8,651 bases of DNA from Oscillospiraceae bacterium (GTDB lineage: Bacteria; Bacillota_A; Clostridia; Oscillospirales; Ruminococcaceae). The first letter of the stretch is position 1, and each line of letters opens with the position of its first letter. Made by a program: the position numbers and the translations under genes. The notes below the pieces were generated by a model. That model saw only the letters and a list, made by a program, of their open reading frames with translations, made no database searches and was not told the DNA's origin. Location: positions 1 to 8,651 of the forward strand of contig JAFSHE010000343.1 in the NCBI GenBank assembly GCA_017440445.1. The letters run 5' to 3'. This document shows, piece by piece, positions 5,979 to 8,651 of the stretch.

Positions 5979-8651
5979 TTATGCTGTGGGCGTAGCCTTG
6001 ATGAAGTCCTCAGATGTGTAGGGGCTCCATTCGCCGTTTACATAAGCACGGATAAGGAACACATATTCCTCTCCGTTTGTGAGAGCGGAGGCTGTATAAG
6101 TAGTTCTTGTGATCTTTGAAGATCTGAGCGTGTACTTACCTGTTTCGGGGTCGTAGATGGACAGAGAATATCTCTCTGCGCCATCGACTGCATCCCATGA
6201 GAATGTTACCTTGCCATCTCTTGCCTCAGTTTCAATGAACATCGGTCTTGTATACGAGAGCGTGAATGGGCAGCTGATGCCCTTGCCTACGTCGTAGGAG
6301 TATGTCACATTATTGGAAGTGAAGTTTGTAAGGCAGTTATCGTCGCTGTTGTACTCCGCACCTGTCCAGTTGCTTGCCTTTGTATGGTCAAAGCCGTACT
6401 CTGACAGCTCGTCGAGTTCTGCTACGCTGAGCCTGTAATAGTTATAGTAGCACTTGATGTCATCGATGCTGCTGATGGCAGTGTCGCTTATGTCAAGGCT
6501 CACGAGTTCGTTGGAATAGCAATGCAGCAGCTTGAGCGAAGCAAGACCGTCAAGTTCGAGCACGGAAAGCCTGTTGTCGTGGCATTTCAGCTCTTCAAGC
6601 GAGGTCAGACCGCTGAGGTCGAGCTCGTAAAGCTCGTTTGAGTTGCACACGAGTTTCGTCAGCGTACTAAGACCGTCTACATGAAGTTCGGTCAGACAGT
6701 TTTCGTAGCACTCCAGCACTTTGAGCAAGCCAAGGTCTCTTACATCGAGTGTGCTGAACTGATTCTGATAGCAGTATATCTCTTCCAGCGAAATCGCGCC
6801 GTTCAGTATCAGCTGATCGAGTTTATTAGCCTCGCAATGGAGCGTTGTCAGCCTGGCCATGCCTGTTAAGTCGAGCGATTCCAGTTCGTTGCAGTAGCAG
6901 TCGAGCTTTGCCAGCTCACTGAAATACCTGATGCCCTCGAGAGAAGTTATGCCATTACTCTGAACATCTATCTCTTCTATAACTTCAGCCTCGCCAACTG
7001 AAAGATATTCGTCATCGTTGGTATCTGCATTATCCAGCACCCACTGTCTGAATGCTTCGTCAGGGAAACTGCTCTCGTCGATGGAAAGCTCAGACCACAT
7101 AGCGGTGACTTCAGCCGTTTCTGTCCAGCTGCCGTCAATATACGCGCTTATATAGAAATAGAATTCAACTTCGGGTATGAGTCCGTCAAAATTGAAATAG
7201 CAGTCTTCGGTCTCGTATTCAGCGTATACCAGCTCGCTGTTGATGGTGTCCTTGCACACTACCCTGTAATGTTCAGCCGACGGGAACTCAGTCCAGCTGA
7301 GGTACGCGATGTTTTCGCACACGTCTGCGTAGGCGTCTGCAACAGCGATCACAAGCTGGAATTCCACATTGTGACCGTCGCCTGCGTCATAGGTGTACGT
7401 GATGGAGTTGGAAGTTCTGTTTTTCAGCGAGTTGGTCTCGGCGTCGTACTCTGCGTTTGTCCAGTTGCTTGCCTTTGCGGGGTCAAAGCCGTACCCTACA
7501 AGTTCGTCAAGACAAATGTCGCTGAGACAGTACACGTTGCCCTCGCACTGGAATTCTTCAAGCGACAGATGGCTGACATCAATGCTTGTAAGCTGTGTCT
7601 CGTTGCACTGCAGTTCTGTAAGTGCGGTATTGTTGCTGAGGTCAAGCGATGTGATATCGGTATTGTTGCATTGCAGGTCTTCAAGTGCGGTATTGTTGCT
7701 GAGGTCAAGTGCTGTGATATAGGTATTGTTGCATCTTAAAATTCTGAGTGTAGTAATATTGCTGACATCAAGCTCTGTGATATAGGTATCACTACAGTCT
7801 AAAAATTCAATGCTGGTATTATTGCTGACATCCAGTTCTGAGATAGCGGTATCGTCACATATAAGTTCTGCAAGTGCGGTATTGTTGCTGACATCAAGCT
7901 CTGTGATATCGGTATCACTACAGTTTAAAAATTTAATGCTGGTATTATTGCTGAGATCAAGCTCTGTGATAGCAGTATTATAGCAGTAAAGAGCTACAAG
8001 TGCAGTATTGTTGCTTACATCAAGCTGAGTGAGATATTCGTTGTAACCGCAGTCCAGGCTGTCCATCGCTGTAAAATGCCAGATACCTGTAAGGTCTGAT
8101 ACAGCCATATTGTGTACATCAATGAATATTACAGCAGCGGCCTCCTCAGCGGAGAGGAAGCCGTCCCCGTCAGCGTCGAAGTAATCTGATACTAACTGCC
8201 TGAAATTGTCGTCGGGGAAGTTTTTTTCATTGATGGCAACAGTGTCACTGGGAATAGCATATACGGTGCTTTCCATTGACCATTTGCCGTTTGCATAAGC
8301 CTTTACCTTAAAGGTGTATTCTTTATAGTTTGAGAGGCCTCTGACAAAACAGGTGGTCCTGGTGATGTCTGATACAGTCTGCTCTGTAATGCCGTCAGTG
8401 TAGGTCACGCTGTACTTTTCAGCGCCCTGGTACTCGTCCCATCTGAGAGCTACCATCTCGTTGCCCTCGTAGGCGGTAAGGTCTTCAAGACCGAATGAGA
8501 GCGAAAATTCAGCAGTCATTTCATTGCCGATATCATACTCGTATGTAACGATCTCGGAAGTAATGTTGATGAGCGAATTGGTCTCAGGGTCGTAATCTGC
8601 ACCTGTCCAGTTGCTTGCTTTTTCGTGGTCAAAGCCGTACTCTGTCAGCTC
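5979..8651 (-). CDS. Large modular LRR / EF-hand / FN3-like protein (5' end beyond right edge)
   Basis: The last 890 codons of a much larger protein; the frame is open to the right edge, and the first ATG inside the window (8519) is internal, because residues before it continue a repeated linker. Visible order (residues counted from the edge): linker 1-50, FN3-like 52-137, EF-hand loop DADGDGFLSAEE 159-170, LRR block 1 207-374, linker 382-436, FN3-like 437-520, EF-hand loop 543-554, LRR block 2 580-734, linker 746-801, FN3-like 802-890, stop. Linker copies share YGFDxxKASNWTxAEY. The protein ends right after the last FN3-like unit, with no dockerin, sortase motif or membrane anchor. A signal peptide would lie outside the window. 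It is most likely a secreted or surface binding protein, since LRR and FN3 units mediate protein or carbohydrate contact and EF-hands bind calcium. Its ligand is unknown. It is probably its own transcription unit, closed by the terminator at 5853-5893. Confidence 0.9.
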   Translation of the reverse strand, partial: ELTEYGFDHEKASNWTGADYDPETNSLINITSEIVTYEYDIGNEMTAEFSLSFGLEDLTAYEGNEMVALRWDEYQGAEKYSVTYTDGITEQTVSDITRTTCFVRGLSNYKEYTFKVKAYANGKWSMESTVYAIPSDTVAINEKNFPDDNFRQLVSDYFDADGDGFLSAEEAAAVIFIDVHNMAVSDLTGIWHFTAMDSLDCGYNEYLTQLDVSNNTALVALYCYNTAITELDLSNNTSIKFLNCSDTDITELDVSNNTALAELICDDTAISELDVSNNTSIEFLDCSDTYITELDVSNITTLRILRCNNTYITALDLSNNTALEDLQCNNTDITSLDLSNNTALTELQCNETQLTSIDVSHLSLEEFQCEGNVYCLSDICLDELVGYGFDPAKASNWTNAEYDAETNSLKNRTSNSITYTYDAGDGHNVEFQLVIAVADAYADVCENIAYLSWTEFPSAEHYRVVCKDTINSELVYAEYETEDCYFNFDGLIPEVEFYFYISAYIDGSWTETAEVTAMWSELSIDESSFPDEAFRQWVLDNADTNDDEYLSVGEAEVIEEIDVQSNGITSLEGIRYFSELAKLDCYCNELESLDLTGMARLTTLHCEANKLDQLILNGAISLEEIYCYQNQFSTLDVRDLGLLKVLECYENCLTELHVDGLSTLTKLVCNSNELYELDLSGLTSLEELKCHDNRLSVLELDGLASLKLLHCYSNELVSLDISDTAISSIDDIKCYYNYYRLSVAELDELSEYGFDHTKASNWTGAEYNSDDNCLTNFTSNNVTYSYDVGKGISCPFTLSYTRPMFIETEARDGKVTFSWDAVDGAERYSLSIYDPETGKYTLRSSKITRTTYTASALTNGEEYVFLIRAYVNGEWSPYTSEDFIKATPTA
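6450..6914 (-). repeat. LRR block 2: seven 21-residue repeats
   Basis: Seven units of 21 residues (the last about 20) with the pattern L-x-x-L-x-C-x-x-N-x-L-x-x-L-x-L/V-x-G/D-L. The repeated Cys and the classical Asn are present (CNSNEL, CHDNRL, CYSNEL). Sequence between units has diverged at both DNA and protein level, which suggests an older array than block 1. Confidence 0.9.
6990..7025 (-). other. EF-hand-like loop 2 (within LRR protein)
   Basis: DTNDDEYLSVGE keeps Asp1, Asn3, Asp5, Leu8, Ser9 and Glu12 but has Glu instead of Gly at loop position 6. It follows FPDEAFRQWV and precedes LRR block 2, the same arrangement as copy 1. Calcium binding may be weaker. Confidence 0.7.
7530..8033 (-). 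repeat. LRR block 1: eight 21-residue repeats
   Basis: Seven units of exactly 21 residues plus a final variant unit. The consensus is ITELDVSNNTAL, then about three residues, L-x-C-x-x-T. A Cys recurs at the same place in every unit, and the position usually filled by Asn in LRRs is Thr. At DNA level the 63-bp units are strongly conserved, unlike block 2. Confidence 0.92.
7761..7956 (-). repeat. Near-identical 126-bp-spaced tandem duplication within LRR block 1
   Basis: The 70-bp segments 7761-7830 and 7887-7956 differ at only four positions and lie exactly 126 bp (two 21-residue repeats) apart. A further close pair 63 bp apart begins at 7621 and 7684. This shows recent in-frame duplication in steps of one or two repeat units. 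Confidence 0.85.
8142..8177 (-). other. EF-hand calcium-binding loop 1 (within LRR protein)
   Basis: DADGDGFLSAEE fits the 12-residue EF-hand loop: Asp at 1, 3 and 5, Gly at 6, a hydrophobic residue at 8, Ser at 9 and Glu at 12. It precedes LRR block 1, following the FPDDNFRQLV helix. Confidence 0.85.

Noticed and set aside
7269..7739. Plus-strand frame of 156 codons with internal repeats
   Set aside because: Its repeats simply mirror the LRR-coding 63-bp units on the other strand.
7530..8033. Regular 63-bp repeats resembling a CRISPR array
   Set aside because: The repeats are contiguous, in frame and encode LRR units; there are no distinct spacers.
8519..8519. ATG at 8519 as the start of the LRR protein
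   Set aside because: The same frame continues to the right edge and encodes another copy of the conserved linker, so this Met is internal.

Overview
The window looks like chromosomal DNA of a gut or rumen Firmicute, most probably a Ruminococcus-like member of the Oscillospiraceae. The grounds are moderate G+C, strong AGGAGG-type ribosome binding sites, sigma-70-like promoters with AT-rich flanks, and a very large surface-type protein built from EF-hand, leucine-rich and fibronectin III-like units, a style common in ruminococci. This assignment is inference from gene style; no marker gene is present. All confident genes lie on the minus strand, so transcription runs from the right edge to the left edge.

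Right part (5979-8651): the 3' 890 codons of a giant modular protein whose start lies beyond the right edge. Visible order: linker, FN3-like, EF-hand, LRR block 1, linker, FN3-like, EF-hand, LRR block 2, linker, FN3-like, stop. LRR block 1 is made of near-identical 63-bp DNA units and looks recently expanded. A strong intrinsic terminator follows (5853-5893).

Middle (882-5606): a tight six-gene operon. In transcription order: ABC ATPase, ABC-2 permease, second ABC-2 permease, CPBP (CAAX-type) membrane protease-like protein, OmpR-family response regulator, and a histidine kinase with a very short outside loop. Start and stop codons overlap at four of the five junctions (TGATG twice, 11-nt overlaps twice). 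The set resembles envelope-stress or peptide-antibiotic resistance/immunity modules: the kinase and regulator would sense a membrane-active signal, the ABC exporter would act on it, and the CPBP protein could process or protect against a peptide. That function is inferred from family and context. A perfect 13-bp palindrome lies in the spacer of the candidate promoter just upstream.

Left part (1-881): a TetR-family repressor gene, cut by the left edge, with an exact-consensus promoter (TTGACA, 17 bp, TATAAT) whose spacer carries a palindrome likely to be its own operator. Between it and the operon end is about 420 bp holding one doubtful plus-strand ORF (638-841). That ORF is followed at once by a hairpin terminator oriented for plus-strand transcription, the only sign of rightward transcription in the window. 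No tRNA, rRNA, CRISPR array, IS element or phage gene was seen.
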